In this document: piece by piece, positions 25,859 to 34,507 of the stretch
Layout: every line of letters starts with the position of its first letter
How positions within the stretch are numbered: the first letter of the stretch is position 1
NCBI GenBank assembly: GCA_040386155.1
Contig: JAZKFZ010000003.1
Span: 310,001 to 374,000, forward strand
Source: M0103 sp040386155
Lineage (GTDB): Bacteria; Bacteroidota; Bacteroidia; Flavobacteriales_D; Crocinitomicaceae
DNA: 64,000 nucleotides
Reading direction: 5' to 3'
Translations under genes and position numbers: made by a program
The notes under the pieces: model-generated
The model's input: only the letters and a program-made list of their open reading frames with translations
Told to the model about the DNA's origin: nothing
The model's database searches: none

Positions 25859-25888
25859 CAAATATAGATATTTTATGGATATTGCAAA
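25859..25888 (-). promoter_or_regulatory. Canonical promoter of tRNA-His
   Basis: On the minus strand TTTG (25888-25885), 18 bases, TATATTTG (25866-25859), then GCACTC. It matches the Bacteroidota consensus and the tRNA-Glu promoter in this window. Confidence 0.8.
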
Positions 25889-25922
25889 ATTTTATTTTAA
25901 TTTGTGAAGGAAATTTTTTGCT

Positions 25923-26429
25923 ATGAATTTAAAAGAAGCCATTACGATCGAATTTGAATTTCGAGTTTTTGAGGAGTCGTACCCACGTATCTATCGCTGT
26001 TTAAGCATGATAGATGATTCTATGGTATGGAAACAGCCGAATGAGTGTACTCCCTCTATTGGAAATTTGGTGTTGCATCTTTGCGGAAATGCACGACAAT
26101 GGGTACTTTCTGGATTGGGAGATAAGGTGGATAATCGCGATCGTGACCAAGAATTTGTTTCGCAACAGAATATTAAAAAGTCGGAGTTGATTTTTCTTCT
26201 TGAAAATTTGAAGTCGAACTTAAAAAATACGATCAATAGTTTAAGTGAAGAAGACATTCAGCAAATATATGTCATTCAAGGGTTTAGCGTCAGTGGGTTC
26301 TCGATTTTGGCCCATGTGATGGAACATTTTTCGTATCATACAGGACAAATCACTACCTTAACAAAAATAGCTACTGGCAAACAAACTGGGTATTATTCAG
26401 AGGTTGATTTGAATAAACGAAATGGGTGA
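25923..26429 (+). CDS. DinB-like (DUF1572-type) four-helix protein
   Basis: 168 residues with the four-helix-bundle pattern of the DinB/YfiT superfamily. The metal-binding histidines are spread as expected: NLVLHLCGN in the second helix and HVMEHFSYHTGQI in the last, giving a possible His3 site. Family members include thiol-dependent transferases, and most are uncharacterised. There is no signal peptide. It is divergent from tRNA-His, with 79 bp shared upstream, and is closed by a strong bidirectional terminator. Confidence 0.85.
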   Translation: MNLKEAITIEFEFRVFEESYPRIYRCLSMIDDSMVWKQPNECTPSIGNLVLHLCGNARQWVLSGLGDKVDNRDRDQEFVSQQNIKKSELIFLLENLKSNLKNTINSLSEEDIQQIYVIQGFSVSGFSILAHVMEHFSYHTGQITTLTKIATGKQTGYYSEVDLNKRNG

Positions 26430-26447
26430 CTCGCCTATAGGATAGTT

Positions 26448-26489
26448 AAAAAAAATCCCACTCCGAAATTTCGAAGTGGGATTTTTTTT
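26448..26489. terminator. Bidirectional terminator between the DinB-like and tail-fibre genes
   Basis: ATCCCACT and AGTGGGAT pair, with an inner CGAAATTTCG dyad and A/T runs on both sides, so it can serve both convergent genes. Confidence 0.88.
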
Positions 26490-26509
26490 AATTAAAATTC
26501 AACTAGTTT

Positions 26510-29422
26510 TTACTGCTTCACCATTCTTTTTGTAGCAACGATTTGACCATCAGCTACTAGTGAATAGGTATAAACACCAGTACTTAAATCATTTGCAAAC
26601 ACATTCAAAGAACCATTTCCACGCTCGTTGATGTCAACAGAATTGATCAGTTTTCCTTGTCCATCATAGAAGTGAATTTGTGCTTTTCCTACAGTTGAAG
26701 GAATTGAATAGGTAATTACAGTTGATTCTGCAAATGGATTTGGCACGTTTTGATTTAGAATAATGTTGTTTCTATTTGAAAGCGTAACATTAATTTCATG
26801 CGCAATTTTCTCTTGCATTTCTTCTGGTGTAGATTGAATTGCAGACTGGTTCATCTGACACAAGAAAGGTAGAATTCCACTTAAACAGTTTTCCAACTGA
26901 GTTAAACGATCGTTTAGGTCTGTTACTTGTTCCTGTAAATCTTCATTTGCAGTTTGAAGTGAATCGATTTGAGTGCCTTGCTCCTGATGTGCTTTAACCA
27001 AAATAGGAATAAGTCCTTCATAATTCATCGTTTTAAATTCAATTGCTGCTGCAACTACATTTCCAAGACTATCATATTCAGCAGGAAAATGCCCATCTTT
27101 GATCAAAGTTGGAAGGATTGTTTCTACTTCTTGTGCTATTAAACCATATTGTAGATTTTGTGGCATGTGCATTCGTTGATAGATCCCATTTTGTTTATAG
27201 TCGAAAGTAACTGGATTAAGATCATTTAAGATCTGATCGGCATTTGCCAATTGGCTCACATTTTCTTTCAAATTAATATCGGAAGTGGATAATATATTTC
27301 CATTAGCATAAACATCACCAGTAAAATGAGCAGCATAATTATTTGTAGTTCCTCCTGTTGCTGAAGCCATGATTCCAATAGAGGTAGTTCCTGATATACT
27401 CCAAGCATTTACCCCTATATTAAGTAATCCATTTAGACCAACTCCTGTGGGATTTCCAGCTCTAAAGCTACCAGCAGTGTTGCCATTCATACTTCCTGAA
27501 GCTGAACCAGAAACAGCAGTGTTACCATCTCCAACTCCATGAGCACCAAATCGCCCAGCTGTATTATGCACATTCCCATTAACATTTACTTCTGATTCAA
27601 TACCAAAAGCAGAGCCTGTTTGCGTTGTGTTTTGGATTTTTAAGCCAGTAGATCTTTTTACTGAACTTCCAGCCATATAGATTCCCTGACCATACATTTC
27701 AGAGGTACCAGTTGTGGCATTGTAAATAGAATTCATTTCATAAATTGGAACAGTAGCGAAATTTAGCGTGTTTGCAACCACAAATCCTTTTTGGTCAATG
27801 AGCGATGGTCGGATATCTACTTTTGCCAAAGGACTACTTAGAGGATTTGAGAATTCATCTCCAATACCAATTCTACCTTCGTCAGTGTAAAGAATGTTTT
27901 TTCCCCGCATAGGAATTTCTCTGTTATTTAGCATTTGAGCAGGATCACCTAATTCTTGATAATCTTGACCAAGTACCACTAAACCTGTTGCACTCACAGA
28001 ATTGCCATTATTGGCTTGTAAATTTGCATTTGTACCAGGAATTCCCTGTGGCCCTTGCGGTCCAGTTGCTCCTGTTAATCCAATTGGTCCTTGTGGACCA
28101 GCAATTCCATTTGTCAAAACAACATCTCCATTCGCATCAACCGTTAAAATCTTTGTGTTATTTACCCCATTGGTGCCATTTGCAATAGTTGGTGAGGCGG
28201 AAGTTAGTTTAGTAAATCGAAGTCCACTGGCATTCGTATTACCATAAGCACTTTGATTATTGGCACTTATTTCAACCGTATTTCCCACGCCACAAAGCCC
28301 TGAAGATGCTGGTTGTGCTCCAAAACCAACACCCCCTGCTTGATTCGCTGTTGAAAACATCCAGTAGGAATTCCCATTCAAATATTGCGCTCTACTCCCT
28401 GTAAAAGCTGTAATAAGCAATTGTCCTAAATTGTTACAAGCTGCCCCTAGCTGTAAAGTATTTCCATTAGAAATAATTCCATTGTTAGCAGCAATAATGG
28501 GTTGAGCATTACCCCAAGTTCCATTTCCTAACAATACCTGATTTGCATTACCCGTGAAATCAAGTCGTCTAACATTGACGTCTGAAGCTCCGTTTGCATT
28601 CACGCCAACAATTATTGAATTTGGAACTGCTGCTTGTACATTTCTGATTCTGGCATCTCCATTCACATCAAGATTTGCAGTAGGGTTTGCATTTAAGTTG
28701 ATTCCAACTCTTTGTCCAGTAGGCATAATCTGTAAGTTGCCAAAATTATTGGTGAAAAAATCTGTGAATACACCTGATGGTCCATTGGTTGAAACTGTTG
28801 GTCCCCATGATAATCTTAATTGATTATTATTGCTATAAACTTCTGCTGCTAGTTGCGGATTCCAAGTGTTTACCCCAAATCTTCTACCAAAAGTTGGTTC
28901 ATAGACCAAAAGGTTTTTGTATATTTGTGTGGATTGCAATGGGTTAACAGTTCCATAACTATTGTTAGCATAAACTGTCATTGAATAATCTACAACTGCA
29001 CCACTACCAATACCATTTTGAGCACCAGCATACCAGTTTCCATTGGGCGTACTTGAAGGATGTGCCATAAAGAAGCTATTTCCTCCACCATTTTCCCAAA
29101 TCAAACCACCTGAATTAGTAATGCTAATTGCTCTTTTCCAACCTTGGGCATTTAGTTGTTCATCTCCAACAATACTCATCGGTGAATTTGGAGCATTGGT
29201 TCCAACACCAATGAAGCCAGCGGTTGCACCATTATTGTCATTGATTTGCATCCTGGTAATTCCGTTGGTGATAAAATACAATGGTGCATTCCAAGAATTG
29301 TTAGTTCCGATCGATGAGTTGGCTCCACCAGCGACACTGTTTCCTCCCTTTCTCCATTGCAATTGAGAGAATGAGTTAAAACTTATACCTAATAGACAAA
29401 TAAATACTATTATTTTTTTCAT
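26510..29422 (-). CDS. T9SS-secreted tail-fibre-like protein with S74 chaperone domain
   Basis: 970 residues. Signal peptide at 1-19 (MKKIIVFICLLGISFNSFS); beta-repeat region at about 20-440 with repeats of the form GIGTNAPNSP / VGINLNANPTANLDVNGDARI typical of trimeric fibres; a collagen-like GPQGPxGxTG segment at 442-463; further fibre at 470-710; an intramolecular chaperone of the peptidase S74 type from Ser714 (SDINLKENV) to about 810, with YGLIAQEVE; a coiled coil at 815-847; and a T9SS type A C-terminal signal at about 885-970 (NVPNPFAEST...GVYTYSLVADGQIVATKRMVKQ). Such fibres are usually homotrimers exposed at the cell surface. It follows a second T9SS cargo gene by 12 bp. Confidence 0.9.
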   Translation of the reverse strand: MKKIIVFICLLGISFNSFSQLQWRKGGNSVAGGANSSIGTNNSWNAPLYFITNGITRMQINDNNGATAGFIGVGTNAPNSPMSIVGDEQLNAQGWKRAISITNSGGLIWENGGGNSFFMAHPSSTPNGNWYAGAQNGIGSGAVVDYSMTVYANNSYGTVNPLQSTQIYKNLLVYEPTFGRRFGVNTWNPQLAAEVYSNNNQLRLSWGPTVSTNGPSGVFTDFFTNNFGNLQIMPTGQRVGINLNANPTANLDVNGDARIRNVQAAVPNSIIVGVNANGASDVNVRRLDFTGNANQVLLGNGTWGNAQPIIAANNGIISNGNTLQLGAACNNLGQLLITAFTGSRAQYLNGNSYWMFSTANQAGGVGFGAQPASSGLCGVGNTVEISANNQSAYGNTNASGLRFTKLTSASPTIANGTNGVNNTKILTVDANGDVVLTNGIAGPQGPIGLTGATGPQGPQGIPGTNANLQANNGNSVSATGLVVLGQDYQELGDPAQMLNNREIPMRGKNILYTDEGRIGIGDEFSNPLSSPLAKVDIRPSLIDQKGFVVANTLNFATVPIYEMNSIYNATTGTSEMYGQGIYMAGSSVKRSTGLKIQNTTQTGSAFGIESEVNVNGNVHNTAGRFGAHGVGDGNTAVSGSASGSMNGNTAGSFRAGNPTGVGLNGLLNIGVNAWSISGTTSIGIMASATGGTTNNYAAHFTGDVYANGNILSTSDINLKENVSQLANADQILNDLNPVTFDYKQNGIYQRMHMPQNLQYGLIAQEVETILPTLIKDGHFPAEYDSLGNVVAAAIEFKTMNYEGLIPILVKAHQEQGTQIDSLQTANEDLQEQVTDLNDRLTQLENCLSGILPFLCQMNQSAIQSTPEEMQEKIAHEINVTLSNRNNIILNQNVPNPFAESTVITYSIPSTVGKAQIHFYDGQGKLINSVDINERGNGSLNVFANDLSTGVYTYSLVADGQIVATKRMVKQ

Positions 29423-29434
29423 GTTTCATATTCT

Positions 29435-30403
29435 TTATCTCAGTAAAGTAATATGCCCTGTTTTTGTTAACTCTTCTCCACAACTAACGTATTGAATTCG
29501 ATAAAAATACGCTCCTTCTGAAACATCTAGACCATCCCAATTCAAAGTTCCGAAATTCCAAGAGTAAACAATATTACCCCATCTATTGACAATTTGAAAT
29601 AGTGAAATATGGTCTGTGGAATCAATTCTGTATTCATCATTTACACCATCACCATTTGGAGTGAAAACATTGGGAAGGTTTCCCAAAAAAGAACTGTCAT
29701 CATCTCCAAATAAAGTTGCTGTGCCAAATGATATTTGCTGGTTTTGCAAAGTACAAACTTCTTCAACTAGGGCAGAGGTTTCATTGACAGAATAGATTGT
29801 AGTTTCGTCAATTACAAACAAACCTCTTGTATTAGATGTACAATTTATGAATGAAGTGAATATTGAAAATGCACTTAATGAATAGGTTTCGAGAATTCCA
29901 ATATTTGTAATTGACTGAATTGCATTGTTGCTTGAGTTTAGTTCAATTTTAATTAATTCATTATTATTAGAAACCATATAGATAGATCCATCAAACATGG
30001 TGAAATCACCATTAGTTCCATATCCAACAACACCAAGAAGCGATTCAATATTAGTTGTCAAATCATAGAGAAAAAGAGAATCACTCTTATCATACAATAA
30101 CGTGTTATTGTCTAGTGCTAATAATCCTAGTCCTCCAATATTTGAAATCAATCCAGGACTTATTGCAACAGAAATTTGAGAAATCGTATCAATTCGATAA
30201 ATTCTATCATTGATTCCATATATTGTTCCATCAGAGCTAACTGCAATATCACCGAATACTTGATATAGTCCAAGACTTCTTGAAGAACACGTTTGGTTAT
30301 TGAATTCTATAATCTCACCATCGTTTCCACAAGAAAACAATCTATCTTGAGCAAAGCCAAAAAAGCAAACTAAAACAGAAACACAACTTATGAAAACACG
30401 CAT
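29435..30403 (-). CDS. T9SS type B (CHU_C/gliding-motility C-terminal) secreted protein
   Basis: 322 residues with a signal peptide (MRVFISCVSVLVCFFGFAQ). The middle is a series of short beta repeats such as GTIYGINDRIYRIDT and GSIYMVSNNNELIKIE, consistent with a propeller. The last 85 residues are the gliding motility-associated C-terminal domain, beginning LPNVFTPNGDGVNDEYRI and containing NRWGNIVYS and ...DGLDVSEGAYFYRIQY. This domain targets proteins to T9SS export and attachment. It is first in a two-gene unit with the tail-fibre-like protein. The ligand is unknown. Confidence 0.88.
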   Translation of the reverse strand: MRVFISCVSVLVCFFGFAQDRLFSCGNDGEIIEFNNQTCSSRSLGLYQVFGDIAVSSDGTIYGINDRIYRIDTISQISVAISPGLISNIGGLGLLALDNNTLLYDKSDSLFLYDLTTNIESLLGVVGYGTNGDFTMFDGSIYMVSNNNELIKIELNSSNNAIQSITNIGILETYSLSAFSIFTSFINCTSNTRGLFVIDETTIYSVNETSALVEEVCTLQNQQISFGTATLFGDDDSSFLGNLPNVFTPNGDGVNDEYRIDSTDHISLFQIVNRWGNIVYSWNFGTLNWDGLDVSEGAYFYRIQYVSCGEELTKTGHITLLR

Positions 30404-30498
30404 AATAAAAAAAACAGGAATATTTTCTATACTTAAGATTGTTAAAGACCAAGACTTTCTTAGTCTGCTAAATTAGTTAATTCTTGATTTCGGCAAGT

Positions 30499-30516
30499 TT
30501 CTTCAACGCTGAAGAA
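30499..30516. repeat. Short hairpin in the gap upstream of the XRE remnant
   Basis: TTCTTCA-ACGC-TGAAGAA, a perfect 7-bp stem. The 247-base gap from 30404 to 30650 holds no gene I can support apart from this and the dyad at 30615. Confidence 0.5.
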
Positions 30517-30614
30517 CGAATGCGTGTATTTTATTCTATCTCATAGACGAAAATACAAGGTGTGTAGTTGGTTTTCTTTGTAGTAGGGTTTGAAGTTTTA
30601 GAGCTTTAACAATT

Positions 30615-30633
30615 AAATATATGAAATATATTT
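30615..30633. promoter_or_regulatory. Perfect dyad upstream of the XRE gene remnant
   Basis: AAATATAT-GAA-ATATATTT, 18 bases before the TTG at 30651. Its position fits an operator for an autoregulated XRE protein, but this is inference. Confidence 0.35.
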
Positions 30634-30650
30634 CACATTAAGAATTTTTC

Positions 30651-30884
30651 TTGCTCCGAAATGTTGATGTGAGCAATGCAACGTCAGAGCTTGTCACTAC
30701 TATAGGACTACCTATGCGAAAAATTCGAACTTTAAATGAATTATCACAAAATCAATTTGCTTTTGAATCTGGTCTTTCTAGAGAATTTATAAATAAAGTT
30801 GAAGGAGGAAAATTGAATATTTCAATATTGAAATTAGAAAAAATTGCGCAGGTATTAAATGTTGATGTTTAGGAATTATTATGA
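30651..30884 (+). pseudogene. Decayed XRE-family HTH regulator
   Basis: The reading frame matches an HTH_3/XRE domain: MRKIRTLNELSQNQFAFESGLSREFINKVEGGKLNISILKLEKIAQVLNVDV. It has no ATG at the expected domain start. The frame opens only after a stop at 30639 with TTG or GTG, and the internal ATG at 30714 would cut the first helix. At the other end the codons run V-D-V-TAG-E-L-L-TGA, so a nonsense codon has replaced one residue of the usual NVDVxELL ending. The glycine-arginine start of the domain is also altered (GLPMRK). Both signs suggest loss of function. A TTG-started short protein cannot be excluded. Confidence 0.55.
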
Positions 30885-31155
30885 GAATCACTCTAGTTAA
30901 TGATCATTTCAAAAACATCAATACCAGTGTGCAATTGTCGAAAATCAAAAGAGACCATATCATAATTGCCCGAAAGGATTAATCCTGTCTTCATCTACGA
31001 GCGAAAGCCAATTCTTGCACAAATCCTTAGCCATGTACATGCAATTTCGAAAATGCAACTTTGGAATTGTAAAAAGATGAATGCTCTAATTAGTTTCGAA
31101 ATTTAAGCAATCAATAAACCAATGTTTGTTGGTTATTATGTTTATGCCATTTTAC
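30885..31155. other. Gene-poor spacer before the exonuclease gene
   Basis: No gene is supported here. A 12-base palindrome AGGATTAATCCT lies at 30975-30986, and AACCAA/TTGGTT arms flank TGTTTG near 31118-31135. A 33-codon frame from 30881 (MRITLVNDHFKNINT...) has no recognisable similarity and is not called. Confidence 0.4.
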
Positions 31156-31163
31156 TACCTTTA
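31156..31163 (+). promoter_or_regulatory. Possible -7 element of the exonuclease gene
   Basis: TACCTTTA matches TAnnTTTG at seven of eight positions and lies only four bases before the chosen ATG, again suggesting a very short leader. Confidence 0.3.
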
Positions 31164-31167
31164 CACT

Positions 31168-32010
31168 ATGAATCTTGAATTAAAAAGACCCATTGCTGTT
31201 TTCGATTTGGAAACAACTGGAATTAATATCAACAGTGATAGAATTGTTGAAATTGCAATCATAAAAGTACATGTGGATGGAAGACGTGAGCAGTTTCACA
31301 AGCGCGTAAATCCCCTCATTCCAATTCCTTTGGAAGTAAGTGAAATTCATGGTATTTTCGATAAGGATATTGCCGATGCTCCAAGTTTTAAGGATATTGC
31401 GCAAGAAGTAATTGATTTTATTGGCGATGCTGATTTGGCTGGCTATAATTCTAATAAGTTTGATATTCCTGTTTTGGCTGAAGAATTGATTCGAAATGGA
31501 TTCGATTTTAATCTAAAAGATCGTCAGTTTGTTGATGTACAAAACATTTTTCATAAAATGGAACAACGCACCTTGTCTGCAGCTTACCAATTCTATTGCG
31601 ATAAAAGTCTTGAAAATGCACACAGTGCTTTATACGATACGGAAGCAACCTTGGATGTGCTTTTAGCGCAGTTAGGTCGCTATACTGATTTAAAGAAGGA
31701 TGTGGATTTCTTGTCCGATTTTTCAAAGCATGGAAATTTTAAAAATTTAGATTTCGCTGGACGCCTAGCAATTAATGAAAAAGGAGAAGCAATCTATAAT
31801 TTTGGAAAGCACAAGGGTAAAACTATCAGTCAAGTAAACGCAAGCGAACCAGGGTATTATGGTTGGATGCTCGACGCAGATTTCCCTTTGTACACGAAAA
31901 AAGTGTTGAAGGAAGAAATGGAGCGATTGAAAGCGGCGCAAAAGAATGATAGTGAAAAAGATTTGGGCAATAAGTTAGAGGACTTAAAAAATAAATTCAG
32001 TAAGAAATGA
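31168..32010 (+). CDS. DnaQ-like 3'-5' exonuclease
   Basis: 280 residues from the ATG at 31168. The upstream ATG at 31126 adds a hydrophobic stretch out of keeping with the family and would cover the -7-like element. Exo motifs of the DEDDh class are visible: ExoI FDLETTG near residue 10, ExoII GYNSNKFDIPVL near 92, and ExoIII HSALYDTEAT near 150. The C-terminal 70 residues carry FGKHKGKTISQVNASEPGYYGWML, a small domain often attached to these exonucleases. It may act as a proofreading or repair nuclease; whether it is the replicative epsilon subunit is not shown. It overlaps the next gene by 4 bp. Confidence 0.88.
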   Translation: MNLELKRPIAVFDLETTGININSDRIVEIAIIKVHVDGRREQFHKRVNPLIPIPLEVSEIHGIFDKDIADAPSFKDIAQEVIDFIGDADLAGYNSNKFDIPVLAEELIRNGFDFNLKDRQFVDVQNIFHKMEQRTLSAAYQFYCDKSLENAHSALYDTEATLDVLLAQLGRYTDLKKDVDFLSDFSKHGNFKNLDFAGRLAINEKGEAIYNFGKHKGKTISQVNASEPGYYGWMLDADFPLYTKKVLKEEMERLKAAQKNDSEKDLGNKLEDLKNKFSKK

Positions 32011-32618
32011 AGATAATTTGTATCGGAAGAAATTATGCAGATCATGCAAAAGAGATGAAGGCTGAATTGCCTACACGTCCCGTTTTTTTTATGAAGCCTG
32101 ATGTTGCTTTGTTACGCGAAAATAAAGATTTCTATTTCCCTTCGTTCACTAAGGATCTCCATTATGAATGTGAGTTGGTGGTAAAAATTGATAAAATGGG
32201 AAAACATATTTCAGAACAATTTGCCCATAAATATTATTCCGAAATATCATTAGGGATTGATTTTACTGCGAGAGACCTGCAACAAGAATGCAAGGAAAAA
32301 GGCTTGCCTTGGGAAATCGCAAAATCATTTGAGCATTCAGCTCCAATCAGTGAAGTGTGGATCAATAAAGACAGTTTGGCGCTTGATAACATTGATTTTC
32401 ATCTGAAAAAAAACAATGTAGTTGTGCAAGAAGGATCAAGTAGTGATATGATTTTCAACTTCGACAAAGTCATTGCCTATGTTTCTCAATTTATGACACT
32501 TAAAACGGGCGATTTAATTTTTACTGGAACTCCAGCAGGAGTTGGACCTGCGCAAATTGGAGATCGACTACAAGGTTTTGTTGGAGAAAGAGAAATGTTC
32601 AATTTTGAAATTAAGTAA
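32007..32618 (+). CDS. Fumarylacetoacetate hydrolase family protein
   Basis: 203 residues, the short single-domain FAH form. Motifs: IICIGRNYADHAKEM at the start, the metal-binding Glu pair in HYECELVVKI, GIDFTARDLQ, and IFTGTPAGVGP near the C-terminus. Family members hydrolyse or decarboxylate acylpyruvates and related oxo acids, for example as oxaloacetate decarboxylase or acylpyruvase. The exact substrate cannot be told from sequence. Its ATG overlaps the stop of the exonuclease gene (ATGA), so translation is coupled. Confidence 0.9.
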   Translation: MKIICIGRNYADHAKEMKAELPTRPVFFMKPDVALLRENKDFYFPSFTKDLHYECELVVKIDKMGKHISEQFAHKYYSEISLGIDFTARDLQQECKEKGLPWEIAKSFEHSAPISEVWINKDSLALDNIDFHLKKNNVVVQEGSSSDMIFNFDKVIAYVSQFMTLKTGDLIFTGTPAGVGPAQIGDRLQGFVGEREMFNFEIK

Positions 32619-32651
32619 TATATTTACACAAATTTTATAAACTATTACACC

Positions 32652-33113
32652 ATGGGAAAAGCCTTTTTTATTAGCCGTTTGGCATTAAGTCTCATTTTTA
32701 TTGTCGTTGGAGTCTATTTCATTGCGGAAGTTGAATCTGCTCGATACGACTATATCTTGAGCTCATTCAGCAGCTACGATTACAATAATTATTCATCCTC
32801 ATACGCTTCAAATGAAGCACCAGATTTAACGTTTACTGCCGGCTTAATTACCTTGCTCTATTTGTTGTTAATGCAAGGAACAAATGTTTTTGCATTGGTA
32901 AAAATTAAAACAAAAACGGTGAAAGTATTGTCAATTATCGGTTTGGCTGTAGTTGGAATTTTGATTCTTATAAATCTTTTGATGCTTACTTCACCTGCTG
33001 GAATGAGTTACGATGAAGTAGGAGCTTTATTTGTTCTTTTTGCTTTCGGTGCAATTGGCTTTGGGATTGTTTATTTAGTGCACGCAGTGCGCTACGAAGC
33101 GAAGCAGCATTAA
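32652..33113 (+). CDS. Small membrane protein of unknown function
   Basis: 153 residues with four hydrophobic segments, near 8-27, 58-80, 92-112 and 122-145. Between the first and second lies a Ser/Tyr/Asn-rich loop (SSFSSYDYNNYSSSYASNE) that is probably extracytoplasmic. No motif of a known transporter is recognised. It is 33 bases downstream of the FAH gene on the same strand and directly abuts the convergent sugar transferase gene. Confidence 0.75.
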   Translation: MGKAFFISRLALSLIFIVVGVYFIAEVESARYDYILSSFSSYDYNNYSSSYASNEAPDLTFTAGLITLLYLLLMQGTNVFALVKIKTKTVKVLSIIGLAVVGILILINLLMLTSPAGMSYDEVGALFVLFAFGAIGFGIVYLVHAVRYEAKQH

Positions 33114-34505
33114 TTATTTACCTGCTCCTTTGAAAATAATCAAAATAGTGTAGAGCATTATTTTGAAATCAAGGGCAATGGTTCTGTTTTTAAGGTAGAG
33201 CAAATCGTATTTCATTCTCTGAAGCATTTGCTCTACATTTTCAGCATAACCGTATTTTACTTGTCCCCAGCTAGTGATGCCTGGTCGAACTTTGTTCAAA
33301 TGTAAATACTGCGGTTCAATGGCAACAATTTGGTCAATATAAAATTGCCGTTCTGGTCGTGGGCCTACGAGAGACATTTCTCCCACCAACACATTATAAA
33401 ACTGAGGAAATTCATCCAGTCTCGTTTTGCGTAAAAATTTCCCGATGGGTGTTATCCGAGGGTCGCTACTCGAAGATAATTGTGGGCCATTTTTTTCAGC
33501 ACCCACAAACATCGTTCTATACTTTATAATTTGAAATGTTTTTCCATTTAACCCGATGCGCTCCTGCGTGAAGAAAATCGGTCCTGTGGAAGATGCTTTT
33601 ACAATTAATGCAAGAATGATATAGAGCGGTAGTAAAATAATGATCGCAATTAGGGATATTGCTACATCCAAAAATCGTTTCAAGGTTTGTTGCCAAATCG
33701 GCATGTTCTCCGTGGCAATTTCCATCAGTAGAGCACCTTTGATATTGGTAGTTTTTACTGATCCAGATAAGATATCATAGGTGTCCGGTAAAATCTTGAT
33801 GACTACATTTCGTTCATCTATTTTTGTCAAAATCGATTGTAGTTTCACATGTTCAGTGCTGTCCAAGGCGATAATAACTTCTTCGATTACATTGTTCGCT
33901 AATATTTGCTCTAAATGGTCAGCATGACCTAAATAGGGGAGTTGTCCTTCCAGTTTCTTATCGACACCATTAATATTCACAAAGCCGATAAAATCATTGT
34001 CTTTATGATTCAGTTGTTGCAATTCTTCTAGGACCGTCACTGCTTTTTCACTTCCGCCCACCATCAAGGTTTTGAAGCCATTAATACCTCGGTGAAGGCG
34101 AGAAACAATTACAGTAATAAACACCAAACGAGGTACTAAACCAAAGGTGAAATGAGTCGCAAAAAGTACAATTACAGATCGATAATATTGCTGATATCCT
34201 ACGATATCATCGTCAAGTAAAAAAGTAAAAAAGATGAAAATAGTGCCTATCAATGTTGCTGATACGTGTAAACTAAGCATTTTAAATCGCGAAAGGCGTT
34301 TTACATTGATATAGGTTCCTTGCAAATAATAGATAAATACCCATAAAGCAGGAATAAAGATGGTTCCCAATATAAAGGTTTTGGAAGCAACAAAGGGTTC
34401 GTTTTCAATTACTAATTTTCTGAGGTAGAAAAATGTAGCCCATGCCATGGCGGCAAAAATCCAATCGAGTAGTACTAGTAAAAAAGTTAATTGAAACTTT
34501 CTCAT
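33114..34505 (-). CDS. Polyprenyl-phosphate sugar-1-phosphate transferase
   Basis: 463 residues of the exopolysaccharide polyprenyl glycosylphosphotransferase type (WbaP/GumD-like). It has four N-terminal membrane segments to about residue 130, a CoA/NAD-binding-like cytoplasmic domain (TLMVGGSEKAVTVLEEL), a fifth segment (LDVAISLIAIIILLPLYIILALIV), and the PGT core: KASSTGPIFFTQERIG, the catalytic Asp-Glu in RLDEFPQFYN, and SLVGPRPE. It would load the first sugar phosphate onto undecaprenyl phosphate for surface polysaccharide. All catalytic residues are present. A lipoprotein gene lies two bases upstream. No full polysaccharide locus surrounds it. Confidence 0.92.
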   Translation of the reverse strand: MRKFQLTFLLVLLDWIFAAMAWATFFYLRKLVIENEPFVASKTFILGTIFIPALWVFIYYLQGTYINVKRLSRFKMLSLHVSATLIGTIFIFFTFLLDDDIVGYQQYYRSVIVLFATHFTFGLVPRLVFITVIVSRLHRGINGFKTLMVGGSEKAVTVLEELQQLNHKDNDFIGFVNINGVDKKLEGQLPYLGHADHLEQILANNVIEEVIIALDSTEHVKLQSILTKIDERNVVIKILPDTYDILSGSVKTTNIKGALLMEIATENMPIWQQTLKRFLDVAISLIAIIILLPLYIILALIVKASSTGPIFFTQERIGLNGKTFQIIKYRTMFVGAEKNGPQLSSSSDPRITPIGKFLRKTRLDEFPQFYNVLVGEMSLVGPRPERQFYIDQIVAIEPQYLHLNKVRPGITSWGQVKYGYAENVEQMLQRMKYDLLYLKNRTIALDFKIMLYTILIIFKGAGK

Positions 34506-34507
34506 TC

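Noticed and set aside
25715..25861. N-terminal extension of prfC beginning MHSRKMVVVAQLVRAS
   Set aside because: These residues are a translation of the tRNA-His gene and its terminator; RF3 proteins begin near MRNQEAIEKRRTFGI.
28002..28247. Plus-strand frame with GPCGPVAPVNPIGPCGP
   Set aside because: It is the antisense of the collagen-like GPQGP repeat in the tail-fibre gene.
30588..30615. GTTTTAGAGCT string resembling a Cas9 CRISPR repeat
   Set aside because: It occurs once, has no spacer array or cas genes, and the match is about 11 bases in AT-rich DNA.
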